This document shows, piece by piece, positions 1 through 5,930 of a DNA stretch of 64,000 bases. The translations under genes and the position numbers were made by a program. The number at the start of each line of letters is the position of its first letter. Position 1 is the stretch's first letter. This stretch comes from Gemmatimonadota bacterium (GTDB taxonomy: Bacteria > JAAXHH01). The stretch is taken from contig JAPPBT010000079.1 in assembly GCA_026702745.1 (NCBI GenBank), positions 1 through 64,000 of the forward strand, in the 5' to 3' direction. The notes below the pieces were generated by a model. The model did not search any database and was not told the DNA's origin. It saw only the letters and a program-made list of their open reading frames with translations.

Positions 1-62
1 GACTCGAACCCGCGACCCTCAGCTTGGAAGGCTGATGCTCTAGCCAACTGAGCTATTCCCGC
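1..62 (-). tRNA. tRNA-Gly(TCC), 3' end cut by window edge
   Basis: Read on the minus strand, the sequence starts with acceptor GCGGGAA, then a D arm GCTC...GAGC, then an anticodon stem TCAGC/GCTGA closing the loop CTTCCAA, which gives anticodon TCC (glycine, GGA codons). The T arm begins with GCGGGTTCGAGTC before the window ends, so the last acceptor bases are missing. It is the third member of a Thr-Tyr-Gly cluster. Confidence 0.93.
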
Positions 63-178
63 CGGTCTTCGTTCTGAAGCTGCTCAACAGCCTGGACAGC
101 CTGTCGGTCTCAACGGCCCGGTTATCCTGGTCAGTCCATGCGGTCCAGCCGGCCTTGCCGGGCCCTCTTCGCGAAACA

Positions 179-260
179 TGGGGAGGGCAGGATTCGAACC
201 TGCGAAGGCTGAGCCAACGGATTTACAGTCCGTCCCATTTGACCGCTCTGGAACCTCCCC
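179..260 (-). tRNA. tRNA-Tyr(GTA)
   Basis: Minus-strand type II tRNA with a long variable arm. Acceptor GGGGAGG pairs with CCTCCCC at 180-186, with discriminator A at 179. The anticodon stem ACGGA/TCCGT closes the loop CTGTAAA (anticodon GTA), and the T stem GCAGG/CCTGC closes TTCGAAT. CCA is not encoded. It lies between tRNA-Thr and tRNA-Gly. Confidence 0.96.
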
Positions 261-272
261 TGGCTGCCTGAA

Positions 273-345
273 AGCCACCACTCGGATTCGAACCGAGAAC
301 CTACTGATTACAAATCAGCCGCTCTGCCATTGGAGCTATGGTGGC
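273..345 (-). tRNA. tRNA-Thr(TGT)
   Basis: Minus-strand tRNA. Acceptor GCCACCA (339-345) pairs with TGGTGGC (274-280). The anticodon stem GCTGA/TCAGT closes the loop TTTGTAA, giving anticodon TGT (threonine, ACA codons). The T arm is CTCGG-TTCGAAT-CCGAG. It is the first gene of the cluster, about 50 bases after the predicted transcription start. Confidence 0.96.
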
Positions 346-400
346 CCATTATAATCAGTACGGATACACATCTTGAGCAGCTCAAGAACACAGACAGGTA

Positions 401-429
401 AATATAATCAACATCCCTGCCATTGTCAA
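401..429 (-). promoter_or_regulatory. sigma70-type promoter of the tRNA cluster
   Basis: On the minus strand a perfect -35 TTGACA (424-429) is followed after 17 bases by -10 TATATT (401-406). It lies between the aspS stop codon and tRNA-Thr and points into the tRNA genes. A short inverted repeat CTTGAG-CAG-CTCAAG (372-386) lies in the predicted leader between promoter and first tRNA. Apart from these elements, 346-464 holds nothing I can identify. Confidence 0.8.
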
Positions 430-464
430 GGGTGTATGTAAAATAAAATGGAAGCGGGACCGGG

Positions 465-2237
465 CTACCGCCGAAGGCGGATGTGGAGTTCCCGGAGCTG
501 TTTTTCGCTGACTTCCCCGGGCGCGCCCATGAGCAGGTCCTGGGCGTTCTGGTTCAGGGGGAAGGCGATGACTTCCCGGAGATTGGTTTCGTCGGTGAGG
601 AGCATGACGATACGGTCGATGCCCGGAGCGATGCCGCCGTGGGGCGGCGCGCCGTACTTCAGCGCGCTGATCATGCCGCCGAACTCGGCGTCGACCTCGC
701 CGGCGGAGTAACCGGCGATTTCGAAGGCCCGGTACATGATGTCGGGCCGGTGGTTCCGGATGGCGCCGCTGGACAGTTCCGTACCGTTGCAGACGATGTC
801 GTACTGGTAGGCCAGGACTTCGAGGGGCGGCGTGGTCTCCAGGGCTTCGAGGCCGCCCTGGGGCATGGAGAAGGGATTGTGCGAGAAGATCACCTTGCCC
901 GATTCGGCGTCGTATTCGTACATGGGGAAATCGACGATCCAGCAGAAGCGGTAGGCGCCCGGTTCCCGCAGGTCGAGCAGGTCGGCGAAATGCAGCCTGA
1001 GGCGGCCCGCCACATCGACGGCCCGTTCCTCCGTGTCGGCCACGAAGAACCACGAGGCCCCCGTTTCGGGTTCGATGACGGATTTCAGCCGTTCCAGGGT
1101 CGGACTGTCCAGCACGCGGGCGATGGAACCCTTGACCCCGTCCTCGGTAAAGGAGATGTACGCCGCGCCCCGTCCCCCGAAATCCTCCTTCACGGTCCGG
1201 TCCAGGTTGTCGAAGAAACTGCGGGGCCGCGCGGCCACGCCCGGGACGGCCAGGACCCTGACGACGCCGCCCTTCTCGACGATCTGGCGGAAGGCGTTGA
1301 ATTCCGATGCCCGGAAGGCCTCGGTGACGTCCTCGATCTCCAGGCCGAAACGAAGGTCGGGCTTGTCGGTCCCGTAGCGGAGCATGGCGTCGCGATAGGG
1401 GATGCGCGGGAAGGGCGGGGCGGTGACGTCCCAGTCGCTGAACTCGGTGAACAGGCCGTAAAACAGGGTTTCCAGCGCTTCGAAGACGTCATCCTGCTCG
1501 ACGAAGGACATCTCCACGTCCAGCTGGTAGAACTCGCCCGGCGACCGGTCGGCCCGGGCATCTTCATCCCGGAAGCACGGGGCGATCTGGAAGTACCGGT
1601 CGAACCCCGAGATCATCAGGAGCTGCTTGAATTGCTGCGGCGCCTGGGGAAGGGCGTAGAACTTGCCGGGATGCACGCGGCTCGGGACCAGGTAGTCCCG
1701 GGCGCCCTCGGGCGAACTGCTGGTGAGGATGGGCGTGTTGAACTCGTTGAATCCCATTTCCGTCATGCGGCGCCGTACGCTCGCGATGATGCGCGACCGC
1801 ATGATGATGTTGTGGTGCAGCCGCTGCCTGCGCAGGTCCAGCATGCGGTAGGTCAGCCGGGTGGCTTCCGGGTATTCCCGCTCGTCGGCGACCGACAGGG
1901 GCAGGGCATCCGCGGCGCTGAGCACCGTCATGGAATCGGACTTCACCTCGATGTGCCCGGTAGGCAGGTTGGGGTTGATCGCATCGTCAGCCCGCAGGAT
2001 CACCTCGCCGGTAAAGGTGGCGACGCTCTCCGAACGCAGGTCCCCCGCCTCCTCGTGGAATCCGCTTTCCGGCGTGATGACGACCTGCGTGATCCCGTAG
2101 TGGTCTCTCAGGTCGATGAAGAGCAGGCCGCCGTGGTCCCTTTTGCGGTGCACCCAGCCGGCGATCCGCACCCGCGTTCCGTCGTCGGTCTGCCGCAGTT
2201 CACCGCAGGTGTGCGTCCTGTACGGGTGGTCTTTCAT
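465..2237 (-). CDS. aspS: aspartyl-tRNA synthetase
   Basis: Charges tRNA-Asp with aspartate in the cytoplasm. The 591-residue product has the usual bacterial length and order: an N-terminal OB-fold anticodon domain (about residues 1-115), then a class II catalytic core with motif 2 [10 protein letters not shown] and motif 3 GIDRIVMLL near the C-terminus. The bacterial GAD insertion sits roughly at residues 290-420. I chose the ATG at 2237 because [15 protein letters not shown] matches the family N-terminus and a GGAAAGGGAAGAAAGGG purine run lies just upstream. An in-frame ATG at 2291 would add 18 unlikely residues. Whether it also charges tRNA-Asn cannot be read from the sequence alone. Confidence 0.96.
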   Translation of the reverse strand: MKDHPYRTHTCGELRQTDDGTRVRIAGWVHRKRDHGGLLFIDLRDHYGITQVVITPESGFHEEAGDLRSESVATFTGEVILRADDAINPNLPTGHIEVKSDSMTVLSAADALPLSVADEREYPEATRLTYRMLDLRRQRLHHNIIMRSRIIASVRRRMTEMGFNEFNTPILTSSSPEGARDYLVPSRVHPGKFYALPQAPQQFKQLLMISGFDRYFQIAPCFRDEDARADRSPGEFYQLDVEMSFVEQDDVFEALETLFYGLFTEFSDWDVTAPPFPRIPYRDAMLRYGTDKPDLRFGLEIEDVTEAFRASEFNAFRQIVEKGGVVRVLAVPGVAARPRSFFDNLDRTVKEDFGGRGAAYISFTEDGVKGSIARVLDSPTLERLKSVIEPETGASWFFVADTEERAVDVAGRLRLHFADLLDLREPGAYRFCWIVDFPMYEYDAESGKVIFSHNPFSMPQGGLEALETTPPLEVLAYQYDIVCNGTELSSGAIRNHRPDIMYRAFEIAGYSAGEVDAEFGGMISALKYGAPPHGGIAPGIDRIVMLLTDETNLREVIAFPLNQNAQDLLMGAPGEVSEKQLRELHIRLRR

Positions 2238-2287
2238 CTTATTCCCTTTCTTCCCTTTCCGGTTGAACCGCGACTCGGGTCGGTGCG

Positions 2288-3181
2288 TCACGCGGGCCGG
2301 CCGGACCGCTCTACGCCCAGTTCGGCCAGGAGGTCCAGCGTGTTCCGCATGCAGATCCTGGAGGCCGCTTCGCCGGCCTCCGAAAACTGTTTTCCACCGG
2401 GCAGTTCAAGCAGTGCGTGCTCGATCTGCTCCGGTCCGACGCGCCAATGGGTCTCGAGTGACACGCAACCTTCGTAGCCCTGCTCGAGCAGTTCGGCAAA
2501 CTGACCACGGTAGTCGATCTCGCCTTCGCACATGGGAACGTTGACATACTTCTTGTCCGTACCCCTGGCCCCATCCTTGATGTGCATGTGATACATGTCC
2601 GACCGGATGTGGTCGTAACCGTCGGGATAAGGTGCGTGACCGTCGTCGTCGAACAGTTCGTTGCAGGGATCCCAGAGGGGCTTGACGACCTGTGTATCCA
2701 GGGCGTCGATCAAACGCCGGGTCTCCGCGCCGGTGCCGATCATGGTGGACATTTCGTTTTCCAGTCCCAGCACGACGCCCTCGCCCTCGGCGATACGGAC
2801 AGGTTCAAGGAACCGTTCTACAATCCGGTCCCAGTACTTATCGAGGGGATCCTGTTTCCAGAAGGCGAAAACGCGGACCAGCGGCGTGTCCAAACCCCGG
2901 GCGACCCGTATGCTCCTGCGGAGGATTCCGAGATGTTCCCTGTACGAGGCGTCGTCATCAATGTCGCATTTGTAGAAGGGTGGTGCCACGCCGACGACCG
3001 CCAGTCCGGCTTCACCGGTCCGGTCCCTGATCCGCGCGATCTCGTCGTCGTCAAGATCCTGTGGCGGTTTGTCCCAGATCGATCGGATCTCGATCCCGTC
3101 CAGGTTGAAGTCACGGGCGAATGCGATGACCCTGTCCAGGTCCTGGGACACCTCGTCGGTGATTACGGCGATCGTGAACAT
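2288..3181 (-). CDS. sugar phosphate isomerase/epimerase-like TIM barrel protein
   Basis: The 297-residue protein has the pattern of the xylose-isomerase-like/AP endonuclease 2 TIM barrel superfamily. It starts [19 protein letters not shown] with DGIEIRSIW, and has acidic and histidine residues at strand ends: [27 protein letters not shown] and a final SLETHWRV. In this family such residues bind a divalent metal and act on sugars or inositols, but the substrate cannot be told. It ends 50 bases upstream of aspS and may share its transcript. A second, different member of the same superfamily lies at 45697-46698. Confidence 0.82.
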   Translation of the reverse strand: MFTIAVITDEVSQDLDRVIAFARDFNLDGIEIRSIWDKPPQDLDDDEIARIRDRTGEAGLAVVGVAPPFYKCDIDDDASYREHLGILRRSIRVARGLDTPLVRVFAFWKQDPLDKYWDRIVERFLEPVRIAEGEGVVLGLENEMSTMIGTGAETRRLIDALDTQVVKPLWDPCNELFDDDGHAPYPDGYDHIRSDMYHMHIKDGARGTDKKYVNVPMCEGEIDYRGQFAELLEQGYEGCVSLETHWRVGPEQIEHALLELPGGKQFSEAGEAASRICMRNTLDLLAELGVERSGRPA

Positions 3182-3228
3182 GGGGCTGGATGCCTCCCTT
3201 GCGCGTCTTTTGCTGTGCGCGTTTTTTG

Positions 3229-3735
3229 CTATGCCTTGTGCCCGGTCATGGATTCGGCGAACCGGAAGATCGACGATTCCTGGTCGAAGGTCTCCACCGA
3301 ACCGGGCCGGCTGTTCCTGATTTCCGCTATGGCGGCTTCGGGCGTGGATCCCTGCCAGACGAGATACCCGGCCAGCACGGTTCCGGTCCGGCCTATGCCC
3401 GCCATGCAGTGTACGACCACGCCGCCGTGTTCCACTTGCTCATCGATGTACTGGACGGCCTGGAGGATCTGTTCCGGAGAAGGCGCCGTCATGTCCTCCA
3501 CGGGGATGTGCATGCTGCTGAACCCGCAGTGGTCCAGCGTCCCCCCGTGGAGCGGTTCGTGCGTCAGGGACACCACGGTGCGCACGCCCAACTCCTTCAG
3601 GCGCATCAGGTCCTGTACCAGCGCGGGGTCCGCCCCGGGGTCCGCCTTGCCGCCCGCGCGTCTGCGAAGGGCGCTCGTCGGCAGGGCCATGCCGGCCAGC
3701 CGCCGGGGTATGACCCAGGTAAAGTTTCTCAGCAT
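3229..3735 (-). CDS. DUSP23-like dual-specificity protein phosphatase
   Basis: The 168-residue protein carries the cysteine phosphatase signature HCMAGIGRTG (Cys109, Arg115). Overall it resembles the small eukaryotic phosphatase DUSP23/VHZ: the N-terminal NFTWVIPRRLAGMALP, the RTVVSLT strand, and RPGSVETFDQE after the P-loop all have counterparts in that family. The family hydrolyses phosphotyrosine or phosphoserine/threonine through a phosphocysteine. Asp80 in IPVEDM is a candidate general acid. The start ATG directly follows an AAAGG, an unusually tight spacing, and the whole upstream gap is a 17-bp tandem repeat containing AAAGGG in each unit. The substrate is unknown. Confidence 0.85.
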   Translation of the reverse strand: MLRNFTWVIPRRLAGMALPTSALRRRAGGKADPGADPALVQDLMRLKELGVRTVVSLTHEPLHGGTLDHCGFSSMHIPVEDMTAPSPEQILQAVQYIDEQVEHGGVVVHCMAGIGRTGTVLAGYLVWQGSTPEAAIAEIRNSRPGSVETFDQESSIFRFAESMTGHKA

Positions 3736-3803
3736 CCTTTGCTCACGGGGTCCCTTTGCTCACGGGGTCCCTTTGCTCACGGGGTCCCTTTGCTCACGGG
3801 GTC
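3736..3803. repeat. 17-bp tandem repeat, four copies
   Basis: Four near-perfect copies of tttgctcacggggtccc (TTTG at 3738, 3755, 3772 and 3789) fill the gap between the small membrane ORF and the phosphatase gene. On the coding (minus) strand each unit reads GTGAGCAAAGGGACCCC and so carries an AAAGGG purine core like a ribosome-binding site. The unit is not a multiple of 3, which fits a noncoding position. The last unit runs directly into the phosphatase start codon. Confidence 0.95.
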
Positions 3804-4014
3804 ACTTCCCCGGTATGTCCTCGAACTTGCCTTCCTCGATATTCTTCGGATCGATGGTCGTCTTCGGCTTCTTCGGCGTCCTGGACCGGGGTTCGGGCTC
3901 CGGCCGGGCCGGCCGGGGGGGACGCATGACCATGGCGGCCAGGAAACGAAGGGCCTGCTGGATCAGGATCCCCGCCAGGAATCTCATTACGAACCGGAGT
4001 ATGTAAGTCAGCAT
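3802..4014 (-). CDS. small membrane-anchored protein of unknown function
   Basis: The 70-residue ORF starts with a hydrophobic stretch (MLTYILRFVMRFLAGILIQ and following, about residues 1-30). A proline/arginine-rich linker follows, then an acidic end NIEEGKFEDIPGK. It begins 4 bases after the tmk stop, so translational coupling is likely, and it has its own stop just before the 17-bp repeat. Small proteins with an N-terminal membrane segment and a short acidic C-terminal motif of this kind occur next to housekeeping genes in Bacteroidetes-like genomes (DUF4834 type). I only note the resemblance and cannot assign a function. Confidence 0.55.
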   Translation of the reverse strand: MLTYILRFVMRFLAGILIQQALRFLAAMVMRPPRPARPEPEPRSRTPKKPKTTIDPKNIEEGKFEDIPGK

Positions 4015-4018
4015 GGCG

Positions 4019-4681
4019 CTATCCGTCGCAGGAGGGTTGCATCACTTCTTCCACACACGCGCGCGCTTCCTCCTGTACTTCATCGGGCGTGCGCGCGCCG
4101 TCGATGATCCTGATGTGGTCCAGGACGCTTCTCCGCCGCGCCAGTTCCAGGTAGTTCTCGCGGATGGCGCGGAGCGTTTCGAGATCTTCGAACAGTTCGG
4201 TATCCGGCCGCGCCCGGCTGATACGGTCCATGCAGACTTCGGCGGGCGCATCGATCAGCAGGGTCAGGTGGGGGTGGATCGCCCGGGCGTTGATCGACTC
4301 GATCCAGTCCAGTTCGCCGGGCATCTCCCGCCACTGGTAGGCGAAGGACGAGAGGAAGTACCGGTCGCAAAGCACGGGGATTCCGCGGTGTATGTGGGAT
4401 TCGATTTCCGTTTTGACGTGGTCGATCCGATCGGCCGCGAAGAGCAGCGCGTGACAGATGCCGTCCAGTTCCACCCGGCGCTGAAGGGCGTCTTTCAACA
4501 GTCTTCCGATGGGGCGGTTCGTGGGTTCCCCCGTCGTATGAACCGGACCTCCGAAACGGGTTTCCATCCACCGCCTGAGCCGTTCCAACTGGGTCGTCTT
4601 GCCCGCCCCGTCGATCCCTTCGATCACGATGAACGGCGCGGTGGCCTCCCCGGCGTCGCCGCGGACCTCCTTCCCCATCAT
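4019..4681 (-). CDS. tmk: thymidylate kinase
   Basis: Phosphorylates dTMP to dTDP for DNA synthesis. The P-loop GIDGAGKT follows the first strand FIVIEG. The DRY-type motif CDRYFLSSFAYQ and the LID-region arginines (RISRARP) are in the expected places. The chosen start at 4681 gives about 220 residues and an ATGA overlap with the upstream membrane gene (stop 4678-4680). An ATG at 4714 would add 11 residues inside that gene. It is part of a minus-strand run with the membrane gene before it and a small ORF after it. Confidence 0.95.
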   Translation of the reverse strand: MMGKEVRGDAGEATAPFIVIEGIDGAGKTTQLERLRRWMETRFGGPVHTTGEPTNRPIGRLLKDALQRRVELDGICHALLFAADRIDHVKTEIESHIHRGIPVLCDRYFLSSFAYQWREMPGELDWIESINARAIHPHLTLLIDAPAEVCMDRISRARPDTELFEDLETLRAIRENYLELARRRSVLDHIRIIDGARTPDEVQEEARACVEEVMQPSCDG

Positions 4682-5358
4682 GAATACCCCCATGGGCGGA
4701 GCAGGTCCCGCCAACCGCGCGCTTCTTCCAGGACGCCGGCTTCCTTTTGTTCATATCGTCTCAGGATTTCCCTCAGCCCGGTGCTGAACAGGACGCCGAT
4801 GGCGCCGAGACCCAGAAAGAGCAGCCCGATGCCGCTGGCCAGGCTGAAGGCCATGACGAGGGAACCGGCCGCCAGCAGCGCGAAGGAACGACGCGGGTTG
4901 TCCACGACCAGGTATACGCCCGTCCGGACGATCTGCCAGACGGGTAATTGCTCGCGCAGCATGAGGGGCAGCGCGTATACGGCCGTCATGCAGACGAAGA
5001 CGATCAGCCACAACATCACGCCGCTCAGTATTGCCCCCGTCCATGGCCAGTCTTCCATGAGCCGCACGTAGAAGAACACGTTGGCCGCGAGCAGGACCAG
5101 GACGCCCGCGTACAGGCCGCAGAGCGAAAAGCTCCGGCCCAGGTCCCCGCGGGTGTGGGCGAAGAAATCCCTGATGCCTGTTTCTTCATAGGCCGCGATA
5201 CGTCCGGTGACCCGGAACAGTCCGGCGAAGGCGAGGGGAAGGGTAACCAGCGGCAGGGCAAGCAGCAACCAGAGGATGTTGATCACGATCAGCGTTCCCA
5301 GGTAATCATAAGTATTCCAGAACCACTTCCTGAACAGACCGGGTTCCCTGTCCTGCAT
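4678..5358 (-). CDS. DUF624 (YesL-like) integral membrane protein
   Basis: The product is about 226 residues with several hydrophobic segments (YLGTLIVINILWLLLALPLV, then LYAGVLVLLAANVFF, AILSGVMLWLIVFVC, and two near the C-terminus). The order of segments and the DNPRRSFAL loop fit the DUF624/YesL family, whose members often lie next to carbohydrate transporters but whose role is unsettled. The start at 5358 (MQDREPGLFRKWFW) is preferred because residues encoded further upstream fall in a direct repeat. It overlaps tmk by ATGA. Confidence 0.72.
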   Translation of the reverse strand: MQDREPGLFRKWFWNTYDYLGTLIVINILWLLLALPLVTLPLAFAGLFRVTGRIAAYEETGIRDFFAHTRGDLGRSFSLCGLYAGVLVLLAANVFFYVRLMEDWPWTGAILSGVMLWLIVFVCMTAVYALPLMLREQLPVWQIVRTGVYLVVDNPRRSFALLAAGSLVMAFSLASGIGLLFLGLGAIGVLFSTGLREILRRYEQKEAGVLEEARGWRDLLRPWGYS

Positions 5359-5363
5359 TTTCA

Positions 5364-5437
5364 GCGCACCCCGATTCCAAAGGCCGACTCGGACTGGGCG
5401 ACGATACGCGCACCCCGATTCCAAAGGCCGACTTGGA
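5364..5437. repeat. direct repeat, two ~30-bp copies 44 bp apart
   Basis: The block gcgcaccccgattccaaagg, continuing gccgact, occurs at 5364 and again at 5408, with one C/T change near its end. It sits directly upstream of the DUF624 start codon and between two divergent transcription units. No protein or RNA function is apparent. Confidence 0.9.
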
Positions 5438-5454
5438 CGCAATACAACGCCAGC

Positions 5455-5483
5455 ATGGTACAGGCTGCCCCCCGAATTCGCAA
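5455..5483 (-). promoter_or_regulatory. possible promoter of the DUF624-tmk unit
   Basis: On the minus strand TTGCGA (5478-5483) and TACCAT (5455-5460) are separated by 17 bases. Each matches four of six consensus positions. The predicted transcript would start about 90 bases before the DUF624 ATG. This is a weak match, proposed because a divergent promoter is expected here. Confidence 0.35.
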
Positions 5484-5507
5484 CTGTTTTCTTGGTGAGA
5501 AAAAACC

Positions 5508-5536
5508 TTGACTTTACCGCCGTACCGCGCTATAAT
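5508..5536 (+). promoter_or_regulatory. sigma70-type promoter of the aromatic supra-operon
   Basis: TTGACT (5508-5513) and a perfect TATAAT (5531-5536) are separated by exactly 17 bases. The start of transcription would be near 5543, leaving a leader of about 390 bases before trpEG. A perfect 13-base palindrome TTCGGCAGCCGAA lies at 5550-5562, just after the predicted start, and could be an operator or the first hairpin of the leader. Confidence 0.88.
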
Positions 5537-5549
5537 GGCGCATTCGACA

Positions 5550-5562
5550 TTCGGCAGCCGAA
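5550..5562. promoter_or_regulatory. 13-base palindrome at the predicted transcription start
   Basis: TTCGGC-A-GCCGAA is a perfect inverted repeat about 8-20 bases after the predicted start, followed by ACGGTTTTT. In DNA it could be a repressor site; in RNA it would form a small hairpin followed by a short U run. There is no direct evidence for either. Confidence 0.4.
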
Positions 5563-5590
5563 CGGTTTTTACATCGAGCATTGGACTGAA

Positions 5591-5710
5591 ATGACAGCCG
5601 CAAGTTCGTCCCGGTCATCCCGATTCTACGCTTGGCGGAAGCAGAGCGATCTGTTTACCTGGTGGCCTTTTTACGGGACGAGGCGGCATGTCATGCGAAG
5701 CGGCGCCTGA
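5591..5710 (+). CDS. candidate aromatic-rich attenuator leader peptide (39 aa)
   Basis: This short frame begins with ATG 48 bases after the predicted start of transcription and ends at TGA 5708-5710. Residues 12-28 read FYAWRKQSDLFTWWPFYG: three Trp, three Phe and two Tyr among 17 residues, with tandem Trp codons at 5660-5665. A GGACTGAA stretch before the ATG may serve as a weak ribosome-binding site. Its place between promoter and intrinsic terminator, upstream of trpEG, is that of a leader peptide used for ribosome-mediated attenuation. The Phe and Tyr codons suggest that the other aromatic amino acids are sensed too, which fits the genes downstream. Confidence 0.7.
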   Translation: MTAASSSRSSRFYAWRKQSDLFTWWPFYGTRRHVMRSGA

Positions 5711-5742
5711 TTGAAGTAGATTCATCCTTCGTTGATTTGACC

Positions 5743-5780
5743 GGCCTCTACCCTCACAAGGTAGCGGCCTTTTTTATTTT
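5743..5780 (+). terminator. intrinsic terminator / attenuator before trpEG
   Basis: GGCCTCTACC (5743-5752) pairs with GGTAGCGGCC (5760-5769), nine of ten positions, around a CTCACAA loop. It is followed by TTTTTTATTTT. It lies about 78 bases after the tandem Trp codons and 150 bases before the trpEG start, so it would stop transcription before the structural genes. Upstream segments that could compete for its 5' arm include GGTGGCC over the Trp codons (5661-5667) and GAGGC near 5680. I could not compute which folds are stable. Confidence 0.85.
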
Positions 5781-5930
5781 ATGGGGTGGTCGAAGACGGA
5801 CCGCTGAAGGCGTGAGATTCGTGTCGACGCTACGCTTGAGGTCGACGGGCACGTCGGGTGAATCAAAGACGGGCCGCTAACAGGGTTGGGGATACCTTAA
5901 GGATCAGTTCACCGGGAGCGGGACAGGATC
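5781..5930 (+). other. leader remainder between attenuator and trpEG
   Basis: These 150 bases hold a ribosome-binding region GGGAGCGGGACAGG just before the trpEG ATG. They also hold two similar short blocks, gaagacggaccgctga (about 5810) and aaagacgggccgctaa (about 5866). I see no second promoter and no further conserved element such as a T-box. Confidence 0.5.

Noticed and set aside
465-510. Intrinsic terminator at the end of aspS
   Set aside because: A CCGCC-TTC-GGCGG hairpin covers the last codons, but the T-rich stretch is about 20 bases away, too far for a standard terminator.
483-2477. Long open frame on the plus strand opposite aspS (664 codons)
   Set aside because: It has no recognisable family features. 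Its length comes from the GC-rich third positions of aspS on the other strand.
3736-3803. CRISPR array
   Set aside because: Units are contiguous without spacers and no cas genes are near. The same holds for the other repeat tracts.
5632-5880. 82-codon plus-strand frame across the attenuator terminator
   Set aside because: It runs through the terminator hairpin, overlaps the leader peptide in another frame and has no binding site.
5543-5930. T-box riboswitch for trp genes
   Set aside because: No T-box consensus (GGGTGG...GCG-type bulge) or specifier loop is visible. A leader peptide with a terminator explains the region better.
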